DNA from: Streptomyces puniciscabiei
Lineage (GTDB): Bacteria > Actinomycetota > Actinomycetes > Streptomycetales > Streptomycetaceae
NCBI RefSeq assembly: GCF_006715785.1
Contig: NZ_VFNX01000005.1
Location: 1-64,000 of the forward strand
Direction: 5' to 3'
Length of the DNA: 64,000 bases
Of the stretch, positions 44,535 to 53,027 are shown in pieces (position 1 is the stretch's first letter; each line of letters opens with the position of its first letter). The notes under the pieces were generated by a model. It was not told where the DNA came from. It worked only from the letters and a program-made list of their open reading frames with translations, and made no database searches. The translations under genes were made by a program, and so were the position numbers.

Positions 44535-44993
44535 TCACACGTCCACGATCACCGTGCAGGACCAGCCGTACGCGTCCGGGCCGATGTGCAGCTCCTGCCA
44601 GGAGACACCCTTGGGCGCGGCACCGATGACGGTGACGTCCGCGAGGCGGGCGAGCGACAGCCGTACCTCCAGTCCACCGTCGTCGGTGGGCTCCGCTTCC
44701 ACGTCGACGGGGATCCGGCCCGCCACCTCCAGCCGGTAGACCACCTCGTCCAGCAGCGCGACCAGCAGGTCCGCGTCGTCGCCGGGGGCCAGACGGACCC
44801 GCTCCATGGTGGCGGGGTGGGCCTCGGACACATCGGCGAAGGCCTCGACCATGGCGCGTACGGCCTCGGTCAGACACTGTTCCCGGGTGGCGCCCCAGGC
44901 CTGCAGCCGCGTGTCCGCCGTGTGCGGCATCGAGCGGTGACCGTTCTCGCCCTCGCGTCGTGCGCGCAGCTCGTCGCTGATGTCACCCACCAT
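44535..44993 (-). CDS. Archease, RtcB cofactor
   Basis: 152 residues from the ATG at 44993; upstream in-frame starts at 45035 and 45041 lack a good ribosome site. The archease pattern is present: HTADTRLQAWGATREQCLTE with the metal-binding Asp, EVVYRLEVAG, and the C-terminal VTIIVDV-like end (CTVIVDV). Archease speeds RtcB guanylylation and turnover. It is convergent with rtcB, which is an unusual orientation but keeps the pair together. Confidence 0.9.
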   Translation of the reverse strand: MVGDISDELRARREGENGHRSMPHTADTRLQAWGATREQCLTEAVRAMVEAFADVSEAHPATMERVRLAPGDDADLLVALLDEVVYRLEVAGRIPVDVEAEPTDDGGLEVRLSLARLADVTVIGAAPKGVSWQELHIGPDAYGWSCTVIVDV

Positions 44994-45147
44994 GGCCGCC
45001 AAGATCCCTTCTCCGGCTCCCCCCTCGGGTTCCATCGTCACTCGCCGGGCCCGGCGGCGCCATGTCTGCCGGTTTGCCCGAGCCGTCCCGGGCTACGCGG
45101 GCGGGCGAGGCCGTACGCCTCACCCTTCTCGGAGCCGGAGGTGCCCG

Positions 45148-45573
45148 ATGACACGGCGGATACGTGACGTGATGTCGCCCGGCGCGGTGGCGGTGGAACC
45201 GATGACCACGGTGGAACGGGCGGCGTTCCTCATGCGGGAGCACGACATCGGTGACGTCCTGGTCGCCTACGACTGCGATCTGTTCGGTGTGCTCACCGAC
45301 CGCGACATCGTGGTGCGGACGCTCGCCGAGGGACTGGACCCGCACACCACCACGGCCGGCACGGTGTGCAGCCGGCCGCCGGTGCTGACCGTGACACCCG
45401 AGGACACCACGGACCGCGCGGTCGAGCTCATGCGAAGGCACGGGCTGCGCCGGCTCCCGGTCGTGGAACACGGCGGCTGCCCGGTCGGGTTCGTCAGCCT
45501 CGGTGACCTGGCGGCCGCCGAGGACCCGCACTCGGCGCTGGCGGAGATCAGCAGGGCGGAACCCAATCACTGA
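45148..45573 (+). CDS. CBS-domain pair protein
   Basis: 141 residues from the ATG at 45148, with GGAGGTG seven bases upstream. Two CBS motifs are visible: RIRDVMSPGAVAVEPMTTV with GVLTDRDIVVR, and TVCSRPPVLTVTPEDT with GFVSLGDLA. CBS pairs bind adenosine nucleotides and act as energy sensors. Streptomyces has many stand-alone copies. Its last 7 bp overlap the end of the convergent acyl-CoA dehydrogenase gene. Confidence 0.93.
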   Translation: MTRRIRDVMSPGAVAVEPMTTVERAAFLMREHDIGDVLVAYDCDLFGVLTDRDIVVRTLAEGLDPHTTTAGTVCSRPPVLTVTPEDTTDRAVELMRRHGLRRLPVVEHGGCPVGFVSLGDLAAAEDPHSALAEISRAEPNH

Positions 45574-46562
45574 CCCGGCGCGAGCACCCGGGCCCGGCAG
45601 GCCGACGGTGTGCCCCAGGAGGTGCGCAGCGCGCGGGCCTTGCGGATCCACAGGGACAGGTCCAGTTCCTCGGTGTAGCCGAGGGCGCCGTGCAGGTGCA
45701 GGGCGGTGCGCGCCGCGGCGTACGCCGCCTCGCAGGCGGAGACCTTCGCCGCGGCGATATCGCTTCCGCGCCCGTCGCCGCCCCGCTCCAGCGCCAGCGC
45801 GGCGGCGTGGACCAGCGGCTGGGCGAACTCCAGGGCGACGAGGGTGTCGGCCAGCCGGTGCTTGACCGCCTGGAAGGAGCCGACGGCGACCCCGAACTGC
45901 TTGCGCCGCCGGACGTGTTCGACGGTGCGGTCCAGCAGGGCGCGGCCCAGCCCGAGGGCCTGCGCTGCGGTGGTGAGCGCCGCGAGCTCGGCTGCGTGCG
46001 CGGCCGCCGCGGCGACGGCCGGCCCCTGGGCCAGTACGCCGCCGCCGAGCGGGCGGGCCGGCCGCCGCGCCGGGTCCAGCGAGTGCTGTACGGGGCCGTG
46101 CGCCCGGGCCAGGCGCAGGGTGTCGCCCTCGACGACGAACACCGCGTCGGCGGCGTCCGCGTCCAGGGCGTAGGGACTGCCGGGGGAGAGCAGGCACAGC
46201 GAGGCGACGACCTTGCCGGCGGCGATCCCCGGCAGCCAGGCCGCGGCCGACGCCGCGTCGCCCAGCCGGTCCAGCAGGGCCGCCGCCGCGACCGTCTCCA
46301 CCAGCGGTCCCGGCACCGCGTGGCGGCCCAACTCCAAGAAGGCCACGGCAAGTTCGACCGGTCGCGCACCCAATCCGTCGTAACGCTCCGGTGTCCCGAG
46401 CGCGAACACCCCGGCCTCGGCCAGCCTGGCCCACAGGGCGCGGCCGGGCCCGGTGTCCCCGGCCGCCCAGGTCCGTACGACGTCCGGTGTGCCCGCCGCC
46501 CTCAGCATGGCGTCCAGTGAGCGGGCGAAGTCGCGCTGCTCGGCGTCCAGGAGGAAGCGCAT
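45567..46562 (-). CDS. Acyl-CoA dehydrogenase, small subunit of a FadE pair
   Basis: 331 residues, starting MRFLLDAEQRDFARSLDAML. It has the acyl-CoA dehydrogenase fold with RRRKQFGVAVGSFQAVKHRLAD, but lacks an obvious catalytic Glu and is short. In heteromeric FadE pairs of steroid-degrading actinobacteria one subunit is degenerate in this way. Its start overlaps the stop of the larger partner (TGATG), and the pair lies divergent from the KstR2-type gene set, as FadE31-33 do in Mycobacterium (from memory). Confidence 0.85.
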   Translation of the reverse strand: MRFLLDAEQRDFARSLDAMLRAAGTPDVVRTWAAGDTGPGRALWARLAEAGVFALGTPERYDGLGARPVELAVAFLELGRHAVPGPLVETVAAAALLDRLGDAASAAAWLPGIAAGKVVASLCLLSPGSPYALDADAADAVFVVEGDTLRLARAHGPVQHSLDPARRPARPLGGGVLAQGPAVAAAAAHAAELAALTTAAQALGLGRALLDRTVEHVRRRKQFGVAVGSFQAVKHRLADTLVALEFAQPLVHAAALALERGGDGRGSDIAAAKVSACEAAYAAARTALHLHGALGYTEELDLSLWIRKARALRTSWGTPSACRARVLAPGQ

Positions 46563-47731
46563 CACCGGCGTCCCTTCGGCAGGCCGAGCAGCCGCTCGGC
46601 GATGATGTCGCGCTGGATCTCGTTGGTGCCCGCGTAGATGGGACCGGCCAGGGAGAAGACGTACCCCTCGGCCCAGCCGCCGTGCGCGGGCGCGTCCGCG
46701 GCGTCGTCGGCGAGGTCGCCGTAGGGGCCGAGCAGGTCGAGGGCGGTCTCGTGCAGAGCGATGTCCAGTTCGGACCAGAACACCTTGTTGAGGCTCGACT
46801 CCGCCCCGATCGAGTCTCCCGCCGCCAGGCGCGAGGCGGCCGCGTAGGCGAACAGCCGGTAGGCGCGGGTGCCGATCACCGCATCGGCCACCCGGTCGCG
46901 CAGCGCGGTGTCGCAGGGGTCGGCGACCGAGCGCCACAGGGCAGTGAGCCGGTCGGCGGCGGCCGTGAAGCGGCCGGGGCTGCGCAGGGTGAGCCCGCGT
47001 TCGCTGCCCGCCGTGCTCATCGCCACCCGCCAGCCCTGCCCGGGCTCGCCGATCACGTCCTCGTCGGGCACGAAGACCTCGTCGAGGAAGATCTCGGCGA
47101 AGGCGGGCTTGCCGTCGAGCCGGCGGATGGGCCGCACCGTCACCCCCTCCGCGTCCAGCGGGAACATCAGGTACGTCAGTCCCTGGTGGGGCCGGTCGGC
47201 GTGGGGGTCGCTGCGGAACAGTCCGAACGCGCGGTCGGCGAACGCCGCCCGCGACGACCAGGTCTTCTGGCCGCTCAGGCGCCAGCCGCCGGCCGTGCGC
47301 ACGGCCGTGGAGCGCAGCGAGGCCAGGTCGGAGCCCGACTCCGGCTCGGACCAGGCCTGGGCCCAGATCACCTCGCCGCTCGCCATGGGCGGCAGGACGC
47401 GCGCGCACTGCTGCGGTGTCCCGTGCTCGAAGAGGGTGGGCGCGAGGAGGTTGATGCCGTTCTGGCTGACCCGGCCGGGCGCACCGGCCGCGTAGTACTC
47501 CTCCTCGAAGATCAGCCACTGGAGGAGGGAGGCGCCCCGGCCGCCGTACTCATCGGGCCAGGAGACCACCGACCAGCGGTCGGCGAACAGGGTGCGCTCC
47601 CAGTCCCGGTGGGCCGCGAACCCCTCTGCCGTCTCCAGCGAGGGCAGGGGGGTGCCGGGCACATGACCGGCGAGCCAGGCCCGTGCCTCGGCGCGGAAGG
47701 CGTCGTCCGCGGCGGAGAAGTCGAGGTCCAT
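46562..47731 (-). CDS. Acyl-CoA dehydrogenase, large subunit of a FadE pair
   Basis: 389 residues. Flavin and substrate motifs of the family are present: WAQAWSEPESGSDLASL, GQKTWSSRAAFAD and GTNEIQRDIIAERLLGLPKG. It likely forms a heterotetramer with the following gene. In the KstR2 regulon such pairs oxidise CoA esters of steroid C/D-ring products (HIP). Its promoter region holds the palindrome at 47791-47810, 60 bp upstream of the start. Confidence 0.9.
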   Translation of the reverse strand: MDLDFSAADDAFRAEARAWLAGHVPGTPLPSLETAEGFAAHRDWERTLFADRWSVVSWPDEYGGRGASLLQWLIFEEEYYAAGAPGRVSQNGINLLAPTLFEHGTPQQCARVLPPMASGEVIWAQAWSEPESGSDLASLRSTAVRTAGGWRLSGQKTWSSRAAFADRAFGLFRSDPHADRPHQGLTYLMFPLDAEGVTVRPIRRLDGKPAFAEIFLDEVFVPDEDVIGEPGQGWRVAMSTAGSERGLTLRSPGRFTAAADRLTALWRSVADPCDTALRDRVADAVIGTRAYRLFAYAAASRLAAGDSIGAESSLNKVFWSELDIALHETALDLLGPYGDLADDAADAPAHGGWAEGYVFSLAGPIYAGTNEIQRDIIAERLLGLPKGRR

Positions 47732-47790
47732 CAGCCGCCCCCCTCCTCGGCACCGGTCCGCTGCATGGCGTGCGACATCCGCCCTCCTTC

Positions 47791-47810
47791 CCTAACAAGT
47801 GTTTGGTAGG
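47791..47810. promoter_or_regulatory. KstR2-like operator palindrome, copy 1
   Basis: CCTAACAAGTGTTTGGTAGG. The core AACAAGTGTTTGGT fits the KstR2 consensus I recall (AnCAAGnnCTTGnT) with one mismatch. It lies between the divergent acyl-CoA dehydrogenase pair and the FadE30-like relic/IpdF-like operon, so it would control both. Confidence 0.75.
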
Positions 47811-47855
47811 TTAACGTACGGCCCATCAGGCGTCGAGAGCCCTCCGGAGCCGCCC

Positions 47856-48275
47856 ATGAGCAGCGTCGAGGAGCCCCGCAGCGAGGTCCGCGGCCGGCTG
47901 CGGGCCGCTCCGACCGGCGAGCCGGCCGTTCTCCCCGGACGCGACGGCCCCGGTCGTGGCGCCCAGGCCGATACGCAACGCCTCGTCCACGAGTGGGACT
48001 TGGCGGCCGCGGGCCGGGCCTGTGCGGGCCGGCCGGGCGAGTACGGCGGCCGGGCCGCGAGCGCACCGGCCCCGCCGGACCACGCCGGCGGCTTCGACGT
48101 CCTGCGCATGCCGGACGGCATCGCGGCGGCCGGACCGACCGGCGGGCAGCGGCTGTTCCCCATCTCCCGCGCCGACGCCGACTGCGCCGACGCCAACCGC
48201 GCCGGCTCCGTCCGGACTCGCCGTACGACCACCGCCGAGCGCGTCCTCGGCCTGCCGAAGGAGGCCCGCCCGTGA
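47856..48275 (+). pseudogene. Collapsed acyl-CoA dehydrogenase (FadE30-like) relic with open frame
   Basis: The first 85 codons from the ATG at 47856 follow the N-terminus of a FadE30-type enzyme: MSSVEEPRSEVRG, then GPGR, and an EYGGR motif. The last 20 codons read RTTTAERVLGLPKEARP, the family C-terminus. The 280 or so residues between, including the active site, are gone, and conserved Trp are Arg (VRGRLR, CAGRPGEYGG). The frame is still open and overlaps the IpdF-like start by 4 bp (GTGA). It may be read only for coupling to the next gene. Confidence 0.75.
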
Positions 48276-49060
48276 GCATCCCCCCGCCGCCCTATGTTCC
48301 GGGTCACGCCCTCCTCCAGGGCCGTACCGCCGTGGTCACCGCCGCCGCGGGCGCCGGCATCGGCGGTGCGACCGCCCGTCGGCTGCTGGAGGAAGGTGCC
48401 CGCGTCCTGCTCTCCGACGCCCACGCCCGCAGGCTGAAGGAGTCGGAGGCGGCGCTGGCCGCGGAGTTCGGGGCGGACCGCGTCGCGGCACTGCCCTGCG
48501 ACGTCACCGACGAGGACCAGGTCGCCGCGCTCTTCGACTTCGCGGTGGAGCGGCACGGGTGCCTGGACGTCGTCGTGAACAACGCCGGACTCGGCGGCAC
48601 CGCCGACCTGGTCGAGATGACCGACGCTCAGTGGGACAAGGTCCTCGACGTCACCCTCACCGGCACCTTCCGCTGCACCCGCGCCGCGCTGCGCCGGATG
48701 AAGGCGGCGGGCGCCGGGGGCGTCGTCGTCAACAACGCCTCGGTGATCGGCTGGCGGGCGCAGCGGGGCCAGGCGCACTACGCCGCCGCCAAGGCCGGGG
48801 TCATGGCCCTCACCCGCTGCGCCGCCGTGGAGGCCGCGGAGTACGGGGTGCGGGTGAACGCCGTCTCGCCCAGCCTCGCCATGCACCCGCACCTGGTGAA
48901 GGTCACCACGCCGGAGCTGCTGCGGGAACTGACCGCCCGCGAGGCCTTCGGCCGCTGGGCCGAGCCGTGGGAGGTCGCCAACGTCATCGTCTTCCTGGCC
49001 AGCGGCTACTCCTCGTACCTGACCGGGGAGGTCCTGTCCGTCAGCAGCCAGCAGGCCTGA
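48272..49060 (+). CDS. ipdF: SDR oxidoreductase, IpdF-like (5-hydroxy-HIP pathway)
   Basis: 262 residues from the GTG at 48272. It has GAGIGGATA, NNAGLGG, a Ser in NNASVIG and YAAAK. Order next to FadE30-like and FadA6-like genes, and the rest of the set, match IpdF of Mycobacterium (Rv3559c), which oxidises the 5-hydroxyl group on the C/D-ring CoA intermediate. The symbol rests on synteny and sequence type, not on an alignment. Confidence 0.8.
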   Translation: MSIPPPPYVPGHALLQGRTAVVTAAAGAGIGGATARRLLEEGARVLLSDAHARRLKESEAALAAEFGADRVAALPCDVTDEDQVAALFDFAVERHGCLDVVVNNAGLGGTADLVEMTDAQWDKVLDVTLTGTFRCTRAALRRMKAAGAGGVVVNNASVIGWRAQRGQAHYAAAKAGVMALTRCAAVEAAEYGVRVNAVSPSLAMHPHLVKVTTPELLRELTAREAFGRWAEPWEVANVIVFLASGYSSYLTGEVLSVSSQQA

Positions 49061-49063
49061 GCC

Positions 49064-49618
49064 GGGACGACGGTGCAGCATGAGCAGCGGGACGACCGCC
49101 GCGGGGTCCTCGCCCGAGCGGCGCGAGGAACTGCCGCGGCCGCAGCCGGGGTGTCCGCCGGGCAGGGCCGCACCGCCACCACCGGCCGCCGGATCCGGCC
49201 GCCGCCCGGACACGCGCGGGCAGCGGCCGTCCTCGCCTGCGGGCGTCCGGGACGACGGTGCAGCATGAGCAGCGGGACGACCGCCGCGGGGTCCTCGCCC
49301 GAGCGGCGCGAGGAACTGCCGCGGCCGCAGCCGGGGTGTCTGCCGGGCAGGGCCGCACCGCCACCACCGGCCGCCGGATCCGGGCCGCCGCCCGGACACG
49401 CGCGGGCAGCGGCCGTCCTCGCCTGCGGGCGTCCGGGACGACGGTGCAGCATGAGCAGCGGGACGACCGCCGGGGGGCCCTCGCCCGAGCGGCGCGAGGA
49501 ACTGCCGCGGCCGCAGCCGGGGTGTCCGCCGGGCAGGGCCGCACCGCCACCACCGGCCGCCGGATCCGGGCCGCCGCCCGGACACGCGCGGGCAGCGGCC
49601 GTCCTCGCCTGCGGGCGT
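49064..49618. repeat. Three tandem copies of a 185/186-bp unit
   Basis: Copies start at 49064, 49249 and 49435 (each at GGGACGACGGTG) and are nearly identical. The first is one G shorter (near 49195), so only copies 2 and 3 are in the same frame. Each encodes a TetR-like N-terminal helix-turn-helix segment. The near identity shows recent amplification. Confidence 0.9.
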
Positions 49619-49884
49619 GGTCCCGGGGACAGCGCCTGGGACACGCGTGTCCCCCCGCCGACGCGCAGATCCGGTTCGAGCAGGGGTGGCCGGGAACGCC
49701 GGAGCACAGGACGGCCGTCGAGCTCTTCCGTGCCGGGCTCGGCGTCCGGCTCATCTGCCGCTTCGCGCGCGACACCGTGGGGTCGCCGCGTCCTGGGACC
49801 GGCCGGACGGACGGCACCGCACGCAGGAGATCGCCCGCCCGTGCCCGTCGACGGTGCCGGAGGGCACCGCGACGCCGCGCATGA
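49073..49884 (+). pseudogene. Decayed KstR2-like TetR regulator with triplicated HTH segment
   Basis: In the frame open from the GTG at 49258, each repeat reads RRGVLARAARGTAAA, GVSAGQGRTATTGRRI and RAAARTRAGS, the outline of a TetR N-terminus. After the third copy the frame continues ADAQIRFEQGWPGTPEHRTAV, LFRAGLGVRLICRFARDTV, which resembles the C-terminus of KstR2. The central ligand domain is missing. KstR2 lies at this position, between ipdF and fadA6, in Mycobacterium. A 208-residue product is possible but is unlikely to be a working repressor. Confidence 0.65.
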
Positions 49885-49919
49885 GACCGCAGACATCACC
49901 GATCCCCCAAGGAGGGGCC

Positions 49920-51077
49920 ATGGCCGAGGCATACATCGTCGAAGCGGTTCGCACGCCGGTCGGCAGGCGCGGCGGCGGGCTGGCCGCCGTCCACCCGGCC
50001 GATCTCGGCGCCCATGTGCTGAGGGCGCTGATGGAGCGCTCGGGCGTCGACCCAGCCGCCGTCGAGGACGTCGTCCTCGGCTGCCTGGACACCGTCGGCC
50101 CGCAGGCCGGCGACATCGCCCGTACCTGCTGGCTGGCCGCCGGGCTGCCCGAGGAGGTGCCGGGGGTGACCGTGGACCGCCAGTGCGGCTCCTCCCAGCA
50201 GGCCCTGCACTTCGCCGCGCAGGCGGTGCTCTCCGGCACCCAGGACCTGGTGGTCGCGGGCGGGGTGCAGAACATGTCGATGATCCCGATCGCCTTCGCC
50301 ACCCGCCAGGCGGCCGAGCCCCTGGGGCTCACCCAGGGCCCCTTCGCCGGCTCCGAGGGCTGGCGGGCCCGCTACGGCGACCGGCCGGTCAACCAGTTCG
50401 CCGGCGCCGAGATGATCGCCGACAAGTGGGGCATCTCCCGCCGGGACATGGAGGAGTTCGCGCTCCGCTCCCACCAACGGGCCGTCCGCGCCATCGACGA
50501 GGGCCGCTTCGACCGCGAACTCGCCCCCTACGGGGAGGTGACCCGCGACGAGGGGCCCCGCCGCGACACCACGCCGGAGAAGATGGCGGCGCTGAAGCCG
50601 GTGGTCGAGGGCGGCCGGCTGACGGCCGCCGTCTCCTCCCAGGTCTCCGACGGCGCCTCCGCCCTGCTGATCGCGAGTGAACGAGCCGTGCGGGAACATG
50701 GTCTGACGCCCCGCGCCCGCGTCCACCATCTCTCGGTGCGCGGCGAGGACCCCATCCGGATGCTGTCCGCGCCGATCCCGGCCACCGCGTACGCTCTGAA
50801 GAAGGCCGGGATGACCCTCGATGACATCGACCTCGTGGAGATCAACGAGGCCTTCGCCTCCGTGGTGCTCGCCTGGCTGAAGGAGACCGGCGCGGATCCG
50901 GAGAAGGTCAACGTCAACGGCGGCGCCATCGCCCTCGGCCACCCGCTGGGCGCCACCGGCACCAAGCTCATGACCACGCTGCTGCACGAGCTGGAGCGCA
51001 CCGGCGGACGCTACGGCCTGCAGACCATGTGCGAGGGCGGCGGCCAGGCCAACGTCACCATCGTCGAGCGGCTCTGA
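49920..51077 (+). CDS. fadA6: Acetyl-CoA acyltransferase, FadA6-like thiolase
   Basis: 385 residues from the ATG at 49920, with AAGGAGGGG seven bases upstream. The active-site Cys (RQCGSSQQAL), the GHPLGATG His and the CEGGGQAN Cys are all in place. FadA6 cleaves a C/D-ring beta-ketoacyl-CoA in HIP catabolism. It lies downstream of the IpdF-like gene and the decayed regulator, in the order known from mycobacteria. The symbol rests on synteny and sequence type. Confidence 0.88.
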   Translation: MAEAYIVEAVRTPVGRRGGGLAAVHPADLGAHVLRALMERSGVDPAAVEDVVLGCLDTVGPQAGDIARTCWLAAGLPEEVPGVTVDRQCGSSQQALHFAAQAVLSGTQDLVVAGGVQNMSMIPIAFATRQAAEPLGLTQGPFAGSEGWRARYGDRPVNQFAGAEMIADKWGISRRDMEEFALRSHQRAVRAIDEGRFDRELAPYGEVTRDEGPRRDTTPEKMAALKPVVEGGRLTAAVSSQVSDGASALLIASERAVREHGLTPRARVHHLSVRGEDPIRMLSAPIPATAYALKKAGMTLDDIDLVEINEAFASVVLAWLKETGADPEKVNVNGGAIALGHPLGATGTKLMTTLLHELERTGGRYGLQTMCEGGGQANVTIVERL

Positions 51078-51087
51078 CCCGCCGCTC

Positions 51088-51121
51088 CCCCGCCGTCTGT
51101 GGCCGTGCGCAGGCGGCGGGG
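51088..51121. terminator. Bidirectional hairpin between fadA6-like and ipdC-like genes
   Basis: CCCCGCCGTCTG and CAGGCGGCGGGG form a 12-bp stem with one G-U pair and a 10-base loop, between convergent operons. Confidence 0.75.
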
Positions 51122-51192
51122 TTCGTGACCTCACCGCGCCGGCCACGGCGAGGCCGGCGGGACATTGCCCGATCGAGCGCGCCGGGACAGTG

Positions 51193-52257
51193 CTACTCGG
51201 CCGACGGCAGCCCGCGGAGGACGGCCCCGGCCTCCGTCATGATCCGGTCCACGAGCCCGGCGCAGGACGGCAGGTCGTGGATCAGACCGGCGACCTGCCC
51301 GGAGGCCATCACACCGAGGTCGGTCCGGCCCTCGACCATCGACGCCCTCAGCAGCATGGGGGTGTTGGCGGCCAGCAGGACCTGACTCCAGGTCAGCTCC
51401 TTGCCGTGCCGCATGGCCAGGCCGTCCCGGACCATCCGCGCCCAGCTCGTGCCGGACAGCGCTTTGAAGGACGCCGCGTGACGTACGGCGCGCAGCAGCG
51501 CCGTCGCCCGGCCCGAGCGTTCCAGGGAGTCGACCAGTTCGGTGCGCAGCATCCGGTGGGGGAGCCCGTCGACCCTGGTCGTGACGGTCACGTCGTCCAC
51601 CGTGGCCGCCAGGTACCGGGCCTTGACCGCGTCGGGGACGGTGCTGTCGGAGGTGAGCAGGAAGCGGGTGCCCATGGCGATCCCCGCGGCACCGTAGGCG
51701 AGGGCGGCGACCAGGCCGCGGCCGTCGTGGAAACCGCCGGCCGCGACGACCGGGATGCCGACCGCGTCGACCACCTGGGGAAGCAGGACCGTGGTGGCGA
51801 CCTTCCCGGTGTGCCCGCCGCCCTCCCCGCCCTGCACCACCACCGCGTCGGCGCCCCACGCGGCGACCTTCTCCGCGTGCCGCCGGGCCCCGATGGACGG
51901 GATGACCACCACGCCGGCGTCCTTCAGCCGGGCGATCAGCTCCCGGGAGGGCGCGAGCGCGAACGAGGCGACCCGCACCCCCTCCTCGATGATGATCCGC
52001 ACCCGTTCGGCCGCGTCCGAGGCGTCGGCCCGCAGATTGACCCCGAAGGGCGCGTCGGTACGGGACTTGACCTCACGGACGGCCGCGCGCAACTGCTCCG
52101 TCGTCATGGTGGCCGAGGCGAGGATCCCGAGGGCGCCGGCCCGGGCGGTGGCCGACACCAGACGGGGACCGGCCACCCATCCCATGCCGGTCTGCACGAT
52201 CGGGTGCCGTACCCCGACGAGCTCGGTCAGCGGGGTGGCGATCGCGATGCCGGTCAC
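51193..52257 (-). CDS. ipdC: Nitronate monooxygenase-fold flavoprotein, IpdC-like
   Basis: 354 residues from the GTG at 52257, overlapping the ipdB-like stop by 4 bp. The TIM-barrel FMN motifs are clear: PIVQTGMGWVAG, VVQGGEGGGHTG and AAGGFHDGRGLVAALAYGA. IpdC in steroid degraders is a flavin-dependent reductase that acts on a C/D-ring CoA intermediate. It is the last gene of the four-gene operon echA20-ipdA-ipdB-ipdC. Confidence 0.9.
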   Translation of the reverse strand: MTGIAIATPLTELVGVRHPIVQTGMGWVAGPRLVSATARAGALGILASATMTTEQLRAAVREVKSRTDAPFGVNLRADASDAAERVRIIIEEGVRVASFALAPSRELIARLKDAGVVVIPSIGARRHAEKVAAWGADAVVVQGGEGGGHTGKVATTVLLPQVVDAVGIPVVAAGGFHDGRGLVAALAYGAAGIAMGTRFLLTSDSTVPDAVKARYLAATVDDVTVTTRVDGLPHRMLRTELVDSLERSGRATALLRAVRHAASFKALSGTSWARMVRDGLAMRHGKELTWSQVLLAANTPMLLRASMVEGRTDLGVMASGQVAGLIHDLPSCAGLVDRIMTEAGAVLRGLPSAE

Positions 52258-53027
52258 GCGGGCACCTCGCGGTCGCGCAGCGCCCCCGGGTCGATGACCT
52301 CGCGGATCAGCCGCAGCTCCGCGTCCGTGGGTTCGCGGGTGTACGGCACCTCGTCCGGGACCGTCAGCGGGAAGCCGGTGGCCTCGACGACCTGCTCGAC
52401 CGTGACCCCCGGGTGCAGCGAGCGCAGCCGCATCGTCCGCTCGGGCGTCCGGAAGTCGAAGACGCCCAGGTCGCTGACGACGTCCGCGATGTGGTGGTAC
52501 CGGGACGCGGCGGGACCGGCCGCCGCGGCACGGTCGTAGCCCACGCCGCACACCATGTCCACCCGCTCGACGAACACCCGCGTCGAGTGCCGCGGCACCC
52601 AGTAACTGGTCGGATTGTTCAGGGTGTTGGCGGGAGCGCCGCGCACACCCAGCAACTGCCGGGTGGGCCTGGCCCAGTCGCCGATGCAGGAGATGTTCTG
52701 GTTGCCGTACCGGTCGAGCTGGCTCGCGCCCATCATCACGTGCCGCCGCCCGGTCGCGACCAGGGCCAGGTGCTGCCGGAAGGGCAGCCAGCCCTCGACC
52801 ACCCCGGGCCGGGCGCCGACCGCCGGGACGTCACCGATCAGCAGTGCCTCGCCGTCGGTCAGCAGCAGGTCGGGGGAGAAGGTGAGCCTCGCCAGCCGGG
52901 CACCGATCGTCGGGACGGTCCCCATCGGGCTCGCCAGCACCTCGCCCGCGCCACGCCAGGCCTCGGCGCAGGCCACCACGCAGTACTCGGCGCGCGTCGC
53001 CCTCGTCGCCGTACGGCGGTCACTCAT
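52254..53027 (-). CDS. ipdB: CoA-transferase-fold hydrolase beta subunit, IpdB-like
   Basis: 257 residues. The class I CoA-transferase fold is indicated by MMGASQLDRYGNQNISCIGD and the C-terminal VFDFRTPERTMRLRSLHPG. IpdAB of mycobacteria and rhodococci uses this fold to hydrolyse the ring in COCHEA-CoA, not to move CoA. It overlaps the ipdA-like gene by 8 bp and the ipdC-like gene by 4 bp. Confidence 0.9.
   Translation of the reverse strand: MSDRRTATRATRAEYCVVACAEAWRGAGEVLASPMGTVPTIGARLARLTFSPDLLLTDGEALLIGDVPAVGARPGVVEGWLPFRQHLALVATGRRHVMMGASQLDRYGNQNISCIGDWARPTRQLLGVRGAPANTLNNPTSYWVPRHSTRVFVERVDMVCGVGYDRAAAAGPAASRYHHIADVVSDLGVFDFRTPERTMRLRSLHPGVTVEQVVEATGFPLTVPDEVPYTREPTDAELRLIREVIDPGALRDREVPA

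Noticed and set aside
32300..45573. A genomic island or prophage around the phage-like DUF7873 gene.
   Set aside because: No integrase, attachment repeat, structural phage gene or change in base composition is visible in the surrounding region.
49064..49618. CRISPR array or surface-protein repeat region.
   Set aside because: Units are 185-186 bp with no spacers, are almost identical end to end, and encode a TetR-like HTH segment.
49073..50680. A single large plus-strand protein covering the tandem repeats and the thiolase.
   Set aside because: The thiolase is read in a different frame with a strong ribosome site at 49920, and the repeat period of 185 bp between copies 1 and 2 breaks any common frame.
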